A DNA stretch of 64,000 bases from Halichondria panicea. Taxonomy: Eukaryota; Porifera; Demospongiae; Suberitida; Halichondriidae. Both the position numbers and the translations under genes were made by a program. The DNA lies in the NCBI RefSeq assembly GCF_963675165.1, contig NC_087389.1, positions 4,634,620-4,698,619 on the forward strand. Direction: 5' to 3'. Position 1 is the first letter of the stretch. Every line of letters starts with the position of its first letter. Shown here in pieces: positions 11,672 to 25,154 of this stretch. The notes beneath the pieces are model-generated. The model was not told where the DNA came from. It saw nothing but the letters and a program-made list of their open reading frames with translations, and searched no databases.

Positions 11672-13055
11672 TACATTATTTATGTATTAGTTATTGCCCA
11701 GCCAGAGTGCAATATATGGCATGTTGCACGAGGGCGCTAACTTGTTGCCCAATGACGTTAAACTCGTCTGACTGGTCATATAAATCGTAATAAAAGACAT
11801 AATTATGTTTTGGTGTATTCATTAGTTTTGCTGAATTCTATAGTAAATTTTTAGGTTTTCTTCCCACTACATGTAGTAGTTATAAAAGTAGTAGCCTATA
11901 AAAGGGACCAAATGAGTTATCTCTTTCCTTGGCAATCTGTTGTAGAAATTACAACAACGGTAACGAATCGTTATGATGAATTAGATGAAGTTGTATGTGA
12001 GCTCCTCCCTGACAAACAAACTGTAGTCTAGGTAATGGCCTTATCAGTCAAGTAGGCTAAAAATCTGTGTCCTTTGATGTAAGCTTTGATGTCTCTTTGT
12101 GCATATGTAGTTAAAAAAAAAAAAAAAAAAAAAAGAAACCTTTGACTAGCTAGGAAGAGTAGCAGTAGTAGTAGGAAGAGTAGCAGTAGTAGTAGCAGTG
12201 CAAGCAGGACTAGACTAGATTAAAAAGTTGGTGGAACGAATAACTGACCGTTTGGACGTCACCTGGCTGCCAGACTTTCATCTCGACTCTTCCCCCTGAG
12301 TAGCTGGCCTTTCTCTAAGCCACAAAACTGAGCAAGAAGCTGAAGAAGCAGCTAGACAGAGACATGTACCTAGCCTTGAGAATTGGGAGGCGTGGCTCAA
12401 CTAGTTAGCCCAGCCCAAAGGAATTGTTACCGTGGGTACTGAACAACTGTAGAAGTAGGGCTACCCCTGGCTTTACTGAATTAACTAGCTGTGTCTGCTG
12501 TCTAGTTGGACCAGATTTAGCTAGATAATGGGGTAGAGAATAGTTGAGCGGTGCTGTGTGTAGCTTGAACTGTACTGGCTGGCAAGAATCTAGTAAGCAC
12601 CCTATGCACTGATAACTCGTCAGAATGGAGGGTATGTTCTAGGGATCTGGACAGCTGTACATCCAAAGGAGCCAAGGAGTGCCAATCATCTTCTCCCAGT
12701 CTCTGACACGCTAAACAAAACGAGCTAGAACTGGGAGTCCCAGCTAGAATTGCTAGCCGGATCTAGACTAATAGAATGACATGGAGGCGTGGTGAGGCCG
12801 GATCCACACTAATTGATCGACCTAAAGACGCTCCTGTTCCAGATTTCACGAATGGCAAGGAAAGGGTTATAGGGTGGGATGGTGGGGCATAAGTCCCAAA
12901 AAGATATCTCTTAAAGAAATCTACTGCATATAATCCAGTGCATTATGCCATATAATGCAGTGCAATATATGGTAGCCATGGCAGTGATGCAACATGCCAT
13001 ATACTGAGCACTGGATTGCTTTGATCTGCCCACTCACTGGGCAACAAATATACAT
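11672..13055. mobile_element. Insertion in the 5' flank of transporter copy 2
   Basis: Copies 3 and 4 run straight from GATTACATTA to ACATTACACTAT, while copy 2 has about 1.37 kb in between. It starts TTATTGCCCAGCCAGAGTGC and ends CACTCACTGGGCAACAA. It contains poly-A (12,113-12,134) and AGTAGCAGT repeats. No transposase was seen. Confidence 0.75.
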
Positions 13056-13174
13056 TACACTATAATTATAAGCTTACAGCTTCCACATTACTCCCACTCT
13101 ACTATGCATGTCACACATCTAAAATTGTGTCTAGAAGTAAGTAGTAGAAGTAATAATTATAACTACATGTAGAG

Positions 13175-16100
13175 ATGAAGAAGAAGCTGGGAAATGAAAT
13201 TTGGAGACTGAGGATAAACTGGACTTTCTCAGCATTTTTGCTATCAGTGCTGTGGACCAGTACATTCTTAGATCAAATGTCGTCAAATCACAGATTTGTG
13301 ACTAATCCGAAACAGAAAGATCTTAACCAAACGGCAAACAGCAACAATGTAAGTTAGCTACTTCACTTATCATAAGTCTCATGCATGTACAATCATAACT
13401 GTACAGGTTGAGGCAGGATTAGGAGGTTCTGAATTATTTTACTCAATGGTATCAGGCTCGATTCAATTTGGTGCTGTTATCGGAAGTCTATCAATGGGTC
13501 TTCTTGTCAAGTACCTACCCTACTGGTATCTGTTTAACGCCTCTCTATGTGCACTCATAATTGGAAACATCTTGTATGCTGTTTCATACACGGCCTGGCA
13601 TCTTTTAGTTGCCGAATTGCTTATTGGGCTTTACCTGGGATCATACTTGACCCTTAGTTATAGTTATTCTATAGACAGCAGTGTTGAGTATAGCCAGCTA
13701 CAGCAAGAGAACAACAAGACTACTCACAGTGAAAGAGAGAGCTCTAAGATGCGTGATTTACTGTTTGGAATAGAAGGAATGGGACATGGAATTGGATATT
13801 TCATTGGACCAGGTAGTTATGAAGGACTAGCCTTACTAAATAAGTTAAGGTATCTTACAATAACATAATGTAAGTCCTTGCGTACTTTTTGTGAGATGCA
13901 TTCACCAATTATACACCCACACAGTATCATAATAGGAGCATGGCTTACACTACTTGCTGCCCAGTGAGTGGGCAGATCAAAGCAATCCAGTGCTCAGTAT
14001 ATGGCATGTTGCATCACTGCCATGGCTACCATGGCTACCATATATTGCACTGCATTATATGGCATTGTTGCATTTTGAGTGGGCAGATCAAAGGAAACAC
14101 TGGTCCAATATCTGCCATATGCCCCACCCAATAACTCATTTGGTCCATTTTATCATAGATTGAAGAGTTAGAGGGATAGGAAACGGTTTGTATCTCGAGT
14201 AACATCCGCGCTACGCTGCGGTTTAATTGAGGCCATCACAACAATATCTATTTCTACACTCAGTGCATAATAAACTACAAGTAACTGTGCTTAGTCCGTG
14301 CAACTCACTTATTATTAATTATTTCAAGGTCTATACCTATTGTAGTAGTCATAACCAGCACGCTTACACGTTATATGTTCCAATAGCTCTAAAACAGCCT
14401 TGGGAACATATAACTTTATTGGAAAGTCTGGGTGTGGTCAGACATTAGCAAGTACTACATGTGGCTCATGGACTAGGCGTGTTATAAATTGCTGAAAGAG
14501 ATGATGTCTCGAGGAAACACAGCTTTGGGAGTTACCCGGCAAAAATGTGCTTAATAGCCTCGTAACGCGGATATTTTTCGAGGCTCCACTGCAGATTCAA
14601 TGTAAAATCATCATGTGCATCACTCCGTTTCATATCCCTCTAACTCCTCAATCTATGATTTTATAAAGAAAACCTAAAAATTTACTATGGAATTCAGCAA
14701 CACTAAATTCCTTCAAAACACATGTCTTTTTATTACGATTTATATAACCAGTCAGACAAGTTTAACGTCATTGGGCAACAACTTAGTTATTGCAGGCGCC
14801 CTCGTGCAACATTCTATATATTGCACTGGATGTTGCTCCAGTGCAATATATGGCATGTTGCACTCTGGCTGGGCAATAACTAATACATAATATTATTATT
14901 CACTTACAGGTATTGGCGTATTGATGTCTTATTTTAATGTTGACCAATTTCGATCAATTGGTTGGCTAAACGCAGCTCTGAGCTTATCCACTCTTATTCC
15001 GTTCATCTTTTTGTTTCGTGGAGAGAGAAGCCGCAAAGTTAAAAATTGTCAAGTGAACTGCAGTTTCAAACATACATGTCATTCCAACATGGCTATGAGC
15101 AAACTATCCATGCTTATAATATCCTTACACATATACACTAATAGTGACTACATGCAGTGGAACCTTTTTATATAACAGACACCTTTTGATTATTTTTGGC
15201 CGTGGCCTTTTAGGAGTTCTGATTATTTGGGACCCCCCTACATAGGTCCTTATTTTAAAGTTTGCTTTCTTCAGGGGTGGCCGCTATAAAAAAGATTTCA
15301 CTGTAAACACTTGTACTGCTAATCATGGCGTTAATAGCCATGCAGTAATCTTGCTATTCTATGCATGTATATGTATTAGCCATAAAACGAATGGAAAACC
15401 TTAACAGTGACTTCAGCACATCATTTCAATGCACCTACTAGCATACCTGCTAGCCATTGGATGGGGAGTGTTCAATGCATTATTGGCCCCAGTTCTAACT
15501 GACTCTTTTGGTTTTGACATAAACTTGACAGCTTACTTTATTCTAGCATTCACTATTCCAAAAGTCGTTGGATCTATTCTTTTGTAAGTACAATCAATTT
15601 TATGCATCAACTGTGCTGTAAATGTAGAGCCTTCATTGACAATTTTGATAATGATATTGTTATTCATTCAGGATACTTCTTCAAAAAATTGGAGTAAGTG
15701 TTCAAGTGGTTGGCATTATTGGAATTTTGATTACCATTTGCGGCTATCTGGTAATGACAGACTGGCAAACTATACCATATGACCCCTGTACCGAGTACAG
15801 TCCCTACCACCATCCAGAACTGCTACAGAATGTCACAGCAATGAACTATACAAGTCGCTATTCAACAGCTGCTACTAGCAGCAGTCTTCTATTGCAAAGC
15901 TCTATCAAATACAATTTTGAAAATAATAGAACACAATCGTTGTCACTTCAATTGCCTATTCAAATGTTTGAACGTTGCATGCAAACTGCACATTGTGACT
16001 GTAGCAGGGACAAATCAAAGTGTCTCACTTTTGACATTGCAGATGAACACATACGAAACACTGTGCAAGACGAAATAAAGCAGCTCGAAACATTCAACTG

Positions 16101-17624
16101 TTCCATCCACCCATACACAATATGTTTGAAGCGACCAATCAATTTAGAAACTTTAAATGTTGAAGCTCAAAATGTGCAAGTACTCACAAATAATCAGTTC
16201 AATACAGCAAGTAATGTTTGTATTGAGGCAATCATACCTCACCATCGTTGTCATTGGATACCGATCACAATGTTGACAGGGAAGATGTGTGCAGATTGCC
16301 CACCTATCTGCAGAAGCACTCACCAAACACTAACTCTGACTCAGTTTATTGTCGGAGTGTCGTTGTTTATGATTGGGTACTCACTTGCCTGGGTAACAGT
16401 ACTAGCAATCTCCTCAAATGTGACACCAAAACCACTACAGGTACGCAAGTATTATATGATGTATCTAAAGCACAAGTACTGAACAGAATTCTGGTCAGAT
16501 TATTCCGAGTAAGTGGGAATAGTAAACTGACCACTAATTGCATTTGCGCAAACATTGGCTGATAGCCAGAAGCTATACAGGCTTACTCTAGGAAAACCCA
16601 CACACATGTACAATTCAGAGTTAGTACTTTGTGTTTACTCGCAAGAGTCACAGACTCACAGTCACAGCTAAAAACCACTTCTGACCAAGTCCAACCCACC
16701 TCCAGAGGTATAGGTTGGGCTAATCCAGATTAGAACCAGGATTAGGCCCGTTTACACGAACGCGGATCCGTAGATTTAATCCAGATTCCAACCGGATTAT
16801 TTGACGGACATAATCTAATAGGCATCACTTTTTCAGGCTTTTTCAGGCTCTGGAACCAGTTCTATACCAGGTGCACTTAGTATGAGGTAGCACTAGAAAC
16901 TGACTTTTGTGTTTGTCATTGAGTCAATAATATGTTTTACGCACATACTGGCTAACCTTTCAATTCAAAGGGGATTGTGATGGGCACTCTAAATACAGTT
17001 AGCACTCTTTCGGAAGCAACAAGTCCAATTTTCCGTAAGTAAATGTATTGCATGTCAGTTAATACCAATGTACTAACCAGTGGTGTAGGAAATTTTGAAA
17101 GTATAGGGGACATTACGGAGTGAGCGAAGGAAGCTCTAGATAAATGGGGGTGTGAGAGTGGGGTAAACAACTACCAGCACTTGTGAGCCCCACCCTTTTT
17201 TCCTATGCCACTGCTGTATACAAAGAACAAATGTGTTATTAAAAGAGCAGAAAAAACAATACGTTGTCATTGACAGCATGCAATTACTTGACAGGTAATT
17301 GCACGCTGTCAATGACGACGTGCAATTACTGGACCGGGTGTAATTGCATCATGCCATGTACACTCTGCAGTCACTAATAGCACAACATGCGTTATGCCCA
17401 TGCATACACCATACGATAATTATGCAGTGGATGCAGCTTATGAGGGGATGCAGAAACGATTATTTGTCTCCACAATAACAGTTGCCATTCTGTTTGTGCC
17501 ATTCTTGTTGGAGCTACTATTGCTTCGTCACCAAAACATTGACTCACCTAACAACAAAGAGGACAAGACTGGAGGCGCTGAAGACACCACTGCCATGCTG
17601 GAAGGACTAGATAATGATAAATGA
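13175..17624 (+). CDS. MFSD8/CLN7-like major facilitator transporter, copy 2
   Basis: Seven inferred exons: 13175-13348, 13407-13812, 14910-15037, 15417-15583, 15672-16440, 16971-17034, 17428-17624 (about 634 aa). Exon phases agree at every junction; the exon 3 donor (AAA|GTTAAA) and exon 7 acceptor are the least certain. The protein has a short N-terminus, about six helices, a short central loop, a second half with an N-glycosylation-rich, Cys-rich luminal loop (CADCPPICRS), and a GPKPQG-like motif (TPKPLQG) before the last helices. The order and the second-half motifs resemble human MFSD8/CLN7, a lysosomal membrane transporter; this copy is longer because of the luminal loop. The exon 6 acceptor is AAAG rather than ACAG. 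Two inverted-oriented transposons sit just upstream and in intron 2. The substrate is not predictable. Confidence 0.72.
13950..14893. mobile_element. Insertion in intron 2 of transporter copy 2
   Basis: Absent from copies 1, 3 and 4. It is the same family as 11,672-13,055 but reversed: TTGCTGCCCAGTGAGTGGGC at the left, GCACTCTGGCTGGGCAATAA at the right. It contains an inner inverted pair (CATAGATTGAAGAGTTAGAG and CTCTAACTCCTCAATCTATG). Confidence 0.78.
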
Positions 17625-18066
17625 TAAATAGAGTCATTCATAACCAAAATCAATATCATAATTATAATACTCTGCTCATGCATAATAATCATTTATTTAT
17701 AAACTGTTTGTTGCAAGCACTTGAAATGCATGCTTCAGCACTGGCACATATCTTGGTCTAGTATAATTCATAGTATTTTAATGGTTCAATAGCCTATTAT
17801 ATATAGATCTATGATATTTACCTGAGATCAAGAGGAACACATGTACATGTATGCTCACAGAAGTTTTTGCTTATGCTGTGCTGTATAAGTTGAAGAAGTT
17901 CGAAAGAGTCGAACGACAGACTATTAGTGCATAATTTATTTTACATACTTCAATTCTTGTAGATACACGACTATAATTATAATTATAAAGTGCACACGTT
18001 GTATAATTATTGTGCATAATAGGACAGCATATAAAATATACATCATGTGACGACATGTTACTATAA

Positions 18067-18797
18067 TTATAGACAGCACAAATCAACGGGTAAATATTTT
18101 CCTGTTCTTACGGACCAAAGATTGGACAGTAAATGAACAAAGAAATGCAACAGTTCACTGTTCTTTACTGTCGACATCGTAGCTTGAGGAGTTCGAATTG
18201 AGACATAGAGGGTGTGGTTCACAAAAGCGGGTGTGGAAGGTAGCTTGATGAACAGGTGTTCGATTAAATCAATATGGCACCATTTTGTAACCCTTAGATC
18301 GCTAGGAGCAGCAACAGACGGAGAGCTAGTAATATTTGTCCTTTGCATTTCGACAGACGTACAGGCCACTAGGTGTGGTTTCGCTTGCACGCTGACTGTG
18401 TCTCGTATATGCAATTCTTCGACCAATAGCATCACTTGAGCAGAGAGAACATGCATACTCATCGTGATGTTTTCCATTGACGAATTCCTCGTAATACTCG
18501 AGCTAATGCTGATCAAGATCTCCTTCAATTTGTCAATACTGATATCCGGGTGAGGAATACATTCAACGTCCATTTTTGAGCCTTTCTTGATCTTCTGCGC
18601 GGCCATAGATTCAGAGACAAGGTCACAGAAGTCAAAGTCGGAAATTTCTTCTTTGGCAGAGTTTTGGAGGTTCAAAGTGCACGATAGGGACTGAGTAGAC
18701 TGATAGTGGCAAACTAGTTGTCCGTGTGTATGGTAATGGACAGACTCGAAGAACTGCTTTTAGCAGATGCATACAAAATGGTTGCTGAGAGATGAAA
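18067..18797 (-). pseudogene. Nischarin 3'-end fragment behind transporter copy 2
   Basis: Minus-strand copy of roughly the last 750 bp of the nischarin terminal exon. The reading frame is largely open and includes DFCDLVSESMAAQKIKKG and the C-terminal LLSNLWSVRTGKYLP. A small deletion removes the HLTNYGLY segment. Homology to the intact gene breaks at GATGAAAC near 18,797 (matching about 31,060); beyond it the sequence is the transporter 5' flank shared with 25,028-25,680. This break marks a duplication-unit boundary. Confidence 0.82.
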
Positions 18798-19469
18798 CAA
18801 AAAAATGACGCGAAACTTCGCCAGATGCAGGAGAAATCAGTTGGGGAGGGACAATCCTGATAGGTATGTGCAGGATTTTTCTCCTGTGTGCCAAATTCAA
18901 TTTTTATTTGAGAATGGCTCCACACTTTAATAATACGAAGTCGATTTTACCAGCCTAAGGAATGGGTGCACAACGCTGGTAGGATGCCCTCCCATATTCT
19001 GTGCAGCTGTTCAACTGAAATGTTTTGATGTGTATGTTGACTCTCAAATGTCAAATTGGAGTTGAGTAAATCGATGGTTAACTCTATAGGTGCTGCATGC
19101 ATGTAGACTGGACTGTCAAAGCAGTAGCTCACTACAAAAAAACTTCACTATTATGAACACAGGATTTATGAAACCACCCAACAAACTTTTAAGAATGCAG
19201 ACACTCCGTTTACTGACATGATAAACATATTTTGAGATGCTTACAAAGAATTTCTCCTATTTAACCCATTTGCATTATTATTGTGAGGCAGCTTAATTTC
19301 CACCTGTAATCTTGAATTCGGAGAAGAAATTTCCTTCTGCATTTAATACATGTACTCCAAAATAATTAAATAGCACTAGACTACCTAGCTATCTAAAAGA
19401 CGTTGGAAATTTTCGCAGCTATAATTATATAATTATAATTGCTACTTTAAAAGAGGAGTATTTATGTTA

Positions 19470-20290
19470 TAGTTATAACACGGGCACAAGGGATGTATGG
19501 AATATATTGCACTGAAGCACGAGGGCGCCAGCCCCGAGGGCTGAGTGCAATATATGCCATGCAGCCCGAGTGCACGTGTTATAACTAGTAGGGCATAGCA
19601 ACATAACACTGTCCTAGTAACACAATATAAACTGCACAAAAAAAGACAGAGACAACTCTAGACACAGCTCCATCTCTTCTCTCTTCTAGACGCCAGTATC
19701 TGCAGCGTGTAAGATTGGCATGACCGACGAATGGCTTGACACAAAATTGTTGGAGTTCCAACGCTGAAATTTGCAAAACAGCCCCGCCCCACTTATTGCT
19801 GCTGCAAAGAAACAGCCCCACCCCACTGTACTACTCAGTGAATACATGTGTATTAGCTGCTGGTCTACGCTCGGCCTCATAACCAAGCCAAGAAAGCTCG
19901 CTTCTACACTGCTGCAAAACAGCTCATGCCCCCAGCAAAAAGAGCCACTTCTAGTGTTAGGGTGAAGCAGAATTGACATGCATCACGAGGTCAAGGACTA
20001 GGTCGATCTAGGAACACAGAATCTTCCAAAATGAATCTTGGACAATTTTAAAACCTGCATGGTTAGAAGAAGAAACTCCAGCAGTGTTGAACATTCATTC
20101 CTGCATGGCTGGACATACTTTGATACTTGTTATTTCTCATGCGTATTAAATTAATTTAATTGTCTGTCTAATGCCAGAGGGGTGTTTGTGGTTAGTGCAT
20201 TATGACTTTGCGGTCAGTGCAATATGACTTTCAGCAGTGCATTATGCTGCATATTGCACTTGGCAACAACGTAGCAACGGGATATAAAGT
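19470..20290. mobile_element. Insertion in the 5' flank of transporter copy 3
   Basis: Copy 4 reads TTATAGTTATAAAATAGGAGG without interruption (25,676-25,700). Copy 3 has about 0.8 kb between these parts, with several GTGCAATATATGCCATG-type boxes. Confidence 0.65.
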
Positions 20291-20551
20291 ATGCTATAAA
20301 ATAGGAGGTGGAGAAAAGAATTAACACAGGTGGTTTTTCCTCACAGATATTTGATATGCATAGCAGCTATGTTGAGGTGGGTCATTAGTGCATTGCACTT
20401 AGCCTGATTTAAGATGACATTACATTACACTATACAGCTTCCACATTACTCCCACTCTACTTAGAGCATGTCACACATCTATAGAATTCTATAATCAGTT
20501 AGAAGTATAGATCTATACAGTTATGTAGAAGTAATACAGCTACATGTAGAG

Positions 20552-23500
20552 ATGAAGAAGAAGCTGGGAAATGAAATTTGGAGACTGAGGATAAACTGGA
20601 CTTTCTCAGCATTTTTGCTATCAGTGCTGTGGACCAGTACAGTCTTAGATCAAATGTCGTCAAATCACAGATTTGTGACTAATCCGAAACAGAAAGATCT
20701 TAACCAAACGGCAAACAGCAACAATGTAAGTTAGCTACTTCACTTATCATAAGTCTCATGCATGTACAATCATAACTGTACAGGTTGAGGCAGGATTAGG
20801 AGGTTCTGAATTATTTTACTCGATGGTATCAGGGTCGATTCAATTTGGTGCTGTTATCGGAAGTCTATCAATGGGTATTCTTGTCAGGTACCTACCCTAC
20901 TGGTATCTGTTTAACGCCTCTCTATGTGCACTCATAATTGGAAACATCTTGTATGCTGTTTCATACACGGCCTGGCATCTTTTAGTTGCCGAATTGATTA
21001 TTGGGCTTTACCTGGGATCATACTTGACCCTTAGTTATAGTTATTCTATAAACAGCAGTGTTGAGTATAGCCAGCTACAGCAGGAGAACAACAAGACTAC
21101 TCACAGTGAAAGAGAGAGCTCTAAGATGCGTGATTTACTGTTTGGAATAGAAGGAATGGGACGTGGAATTGGATTTTTCATTGGACCAGGTAGTTATGAA
21201 GGACTAGCCTTACTAAATAAGTTAAGGTATCTTACAATAAGTCATTGCGTACTTTTTGTGATGCATTCACCAATTATACACCCACACAGTATCATAATAG
21301 GAGCATGGCTTACACTACATAATATTATTCACTTACAGGTATTGGCGTATTGATGTCTTATTTTCCTGTTGACCAATTTCGATCAATTGGTTGGCTAAAC
21401 GCAGCTCTGAGCTTGTCCACTCTTATTCCATTCATCTTTTTGTTTCGTGGAGAGAGAAGCTGCAAAGTTAAAAATTGTCAAGTGAACTGCAGTTTCAAAC
21501 ATACATGTCATTCCAACATGGCTATGAGCAAGCTATCCGTGCTTATAATATCCTTACACATAATTATACACCAACAGTGATTACAGTGCATGGAAGGAAC
21601 CATTTTATATAACGGATACCTTTTGTAAAATTTTGTTGGCTGTTATTAGGTGGCCTTTTGAGGAGTTCTGATTATTTGGGATCCCCTACATAGGTCCTTA
21701 TTTAAAGTTTGCTTTCTTCAAGGGTGGCCGCTATAAAAGAGGTTTCACTATAAACACTTGTACTGCAAATCATGGCGTTAATAGCCATGCAGTAATCTAT
21801 GGATGTATATCTATTAGCCATAGGAAAACCTTAACAGTGACTTCAACACATAATTTCAATGCACCTACTAGCATACCTGCTAGCCATTGGATGGGAAGTG
21901 TTCTTTACATTATTGGCCCCAGTTCTAACTGACTCTTTTGGTTTTGACATAAACTTGACATCTTACTTTATTCTGGCATTCACTATTCCAAGAGTCGTTG
22001 GATCTATTCTTTTGTAAGTACAATCAATTTTATGCATCAACTGTGCTGTAAATGTATAGCCTTCATAGACAATTTTGATAATGATGATGTTATTCATTCA
22101 GGATACTCCTTCAAAAAATTGGAGTAAGTGTTCAAGTGGTTGGCATTATTGGAATTTTGATTACCATTTGCGGCTATCTGGTAATGACAGACTGGCAAAC
22201 TATACCATATGACCCCTGTACCGAGTACAGTCCCTACCACCATCCAGAACTGCTACAGAATGTCACAGCAATAAAATTAAACTATACAAGTCGCTATTCA
22301 ACAGCTGCTACTAGCAGCAGTCTTCTATTGCAAAGCTCTATCAAATTCAATTTTGAAAATAATAGAACACAATCGTTGTCACTTCAATTGCCTATTCAAA
22401 TGTTTGAACGTTGCATGCAAACTTCACATTGTGACTGTAGCAGGGACAAATCAAAGTGCCTCACTTTTAACATTGCTGATGAACACATACAAAACACTGT
22501 GCAAGACGAAATGAAGCAGCTCGAAGCATTCAACTGTTCCATCCACCCATACACAATATGTTTGAAGCGACCAATCAATTTAGAAACTTTAAATGTTGAA
22601 GCTCAAAGTGTGCAAGTCCTCACAAATAATCAGTTCAATACAGCAAGTAATGTTTGTATTGAGGCAATCATACCTCACCATCGTTGCCATTGGATACCGT
22701 TCACAATGTTCACAGGGAAAAAATGTGCAGATTGCCCACCTATCTGCAGAAGCACTCACCAAACACTAACTCTGACTCAGTTTGTTGTCGGAGTGTCATT
22801 GTTTATGATGGGGTACTCACTTACCTGGGTAACAGTACTAGCCATCTCCTCAAATGTGACACCAAAACCACTACAGGTACGCAAGTATTATAATTATGAT
22901 GTATCTAAAGCCTTGTTTACACTAGTACTGAACCAGAATTCTGGTCAGATTATTCCGAGTAAGTGGGCATAGTAAACTGACCACTAATTGCATTTGTGCA
23001 AACATTGGCTGATAGCCGGAAGCTATACGGCTTACTCTAGGAAACCACAAACATGTACACCACCTCAGAATTAGTACTTCGTGTTTACTCGCAGGAGTTA
23101 CAGACTCACAGTCACAGCTAAAAACCACTTCTGACCAAGTCCAACCCACCTCCAGAGGTATAGGTTGGCAGATTCAGTAGAACCAGGATTAGGCCCGTTT
23201 ACACGAACGCGGACCCGTAGGTTTAATCCTGATTCCAACCGGATTACCAGTTCTATACCAGGTGCACTTAGTATGAGGTAGCACTAGAAACTGACTTTTG
23301 TGTTTGTCATTGAGTCAATAATATTTTTTTTACACACATACTCTAACCTTCCAATTCACAGGGGATAATGATGGGCACTCTAAACACAGTTAGCACTCTT
23401 TCGGAAGCAACAAGTCCAATTTTCCGTAAGTATAATTGCACTGCATGTCAGTTGATACCAATGTACTAACCAGTGACGTAGGAAATTTTGAAAGTAGGGG

Positions 23501-23854
23501 ACACTACGGAGTGAACAAATGTGTTATTAAAAGAGCAGAAAACAATACGTGCAATTACTGGACCGGATGTAATTGCATCATGCCATGTACACTCTGCAGT
23601 CACTAATAGCACATCATGCGATTATGCCCATGCATACACCATACGATAATTATGCAGTGGATGCAGCTTATGAGGGGATGCAGAAACGATTATTTGTCTC
23701 CACAATAACAGTTGCCATTCTGTTTGTGCCATTCTTGTTGGAGCTACTATTGCTTCGTCACCAAAACATTGACTCACCTAACAACAAAGAGGACAAGACT
23801 GGAGGCCCTGAAGACACCACTGCCATGCTGGAAGGACTAGATAATGATAAATGA
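20552..23854 (+). CDS. MFSD8/CLN7-like transporter, copy 3 (splice-site defect)
   Basis: Exons matching copy 2: 20552-20725, 20784-21189, 21339-21466, 21847-22013, 22102-22876, 23362-23425, 23658-23854. Reading frames are open and phases fit, which would give about 636 aa. However, the exon 4 acceptor, CTTCAG in copies 1, 2 and 4, reads CTTCAA here (21841-21846), and the next upstream AG leads straight into an in-frame TGA. Exon 4 also carries substitutions at otherwise invariant residues (WGVFN becomes WEVFF, ACA-GCT becomes ACA-TCT). The copy may be mis-spliced and on the way to becoming a pseudogene. Its 5' flank carries an insertion of about 0.8 kb absent from copy 4. Confidence 0.6.
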
Positions 23855-24300
23855 TAAATAGAGTCATTCATAACCAAAATCAATATCATAATTATAATAC
23901 TCTGCTCATGCATAATAATCATTTATTTTATAAACTGTTGCAAGCACTTGAAATGCATGCTTCAGCACTGGCACATATCTTGGTCTGGTATAATTCATAG
24001 TATTTTAATGGTTCAATAGCCTATTATATAGATCTATGATCTTTACCTGAGATCAAGAGGAACACATGTACATGCATGCTCACAGAAGTTTTTGCTTATG
24101 CTGTGCTGTATAAGTTGAAAGAGTCGAACGACAGATAGTGCATAATTTATTTTACGTACTTCAATTCTTGTAGATACACGACTATAATTATAATTATAAA
24201 GTGCACACGTTGTATAATTATTGTGCATAATTGAACAAAAAGGACAGCATATAAAATACATCATGTGACACCATATTACTATAATTATAAACAGCACAAA

Positions 24301-25154
24301 TCAACGGGTAAATATTTTCCTGTTCTTACGGACCAAAGATTGGACAGTAAATAAACAAAGAAATGCATGCAACAGTTCACTGTTCTGTACTGTCGACATC
24401 GTAGCTTGAGGAGTTCGAATCGAGACATAGAGGGTGTGGTTCACAAAAGCGGGTGGGGAAGATAGCTTGACGGACAGGTGTTCGATTAAATCAATATGCA
24501 CCATTTTTTAACCCTTAGATCGCTAGGAGCAGCAACAGACGGAGAGTAATATTCGTCCTTTGCATTTCGACAGACGTACAGGCTATAATTTTTGAGGTGC
24601 ACTAGGTGTGGTTTCGCTTGCACGCTGACTGTGTCTCGTATATGCAATTCTTCGACCAATAGCATCACTTGAGCAAAGAAAACATGCATACTCATCGTGA
24701 TGTTTTCCATTGACGAATTCCTCGTACTATCCGAGCTAATGCTGATCAAGATCTCCTTCAATTTGTCAATACTGATATCCGGGTGAGGAATACATTCAAC
24801 GTCCATTTTTGAGCCTTTCTTGATCTTCTGCGTGGCCATAGATTCAGAGACAAGGTCACAGAAGTCAAGATCAGAAATTTCTTCTTCTTTGGCAGAGTTT
24901 TGGAGGTTCAAAGTGCACGATAGGGAGCTGAGTAGAGGCAAACTAGTTGTCTGTGTGTATGGTAATGGACAGACTCGGAGAACTGCTTTTAGCAGGTGCA
25001 TACAAAATGGTTGCTGAGAGATGAAACAAAAAAATGACGTGAAACTTCGCCAGATGCAGGAGAAATCAGTTGGGGAGGGACAATCCTGATAGGTATGTGC
25101 AGGATTTTTCTCCTGTGTGCCAAATTCAATTTTTATTTGAGAATGGCTCCACAC
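24301..25154 (-). pseudogene. Nischarin 3'-end fragment behind transporter copy 3, with chimeric ORF
   Basis: The minus strand contains a 222-codon open frame (25154-24486). Its first third comes from the transporter 5' flank, and its remainder is nischarin C-terminal sequence (DLDFCDLVSESMATQ, IPHPDISIDKLKEIL). One missing base (CAATATGCACC against CAATATGGCACC) shifts the frame near 24,500, so the final nischarin residues continue in another frame (24504-24301). It has the same breakpoint as copy 2. It is most simply a duplicated fragment, though the chimeric ORF could be translated if transcribed. Confidence 0.75.
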
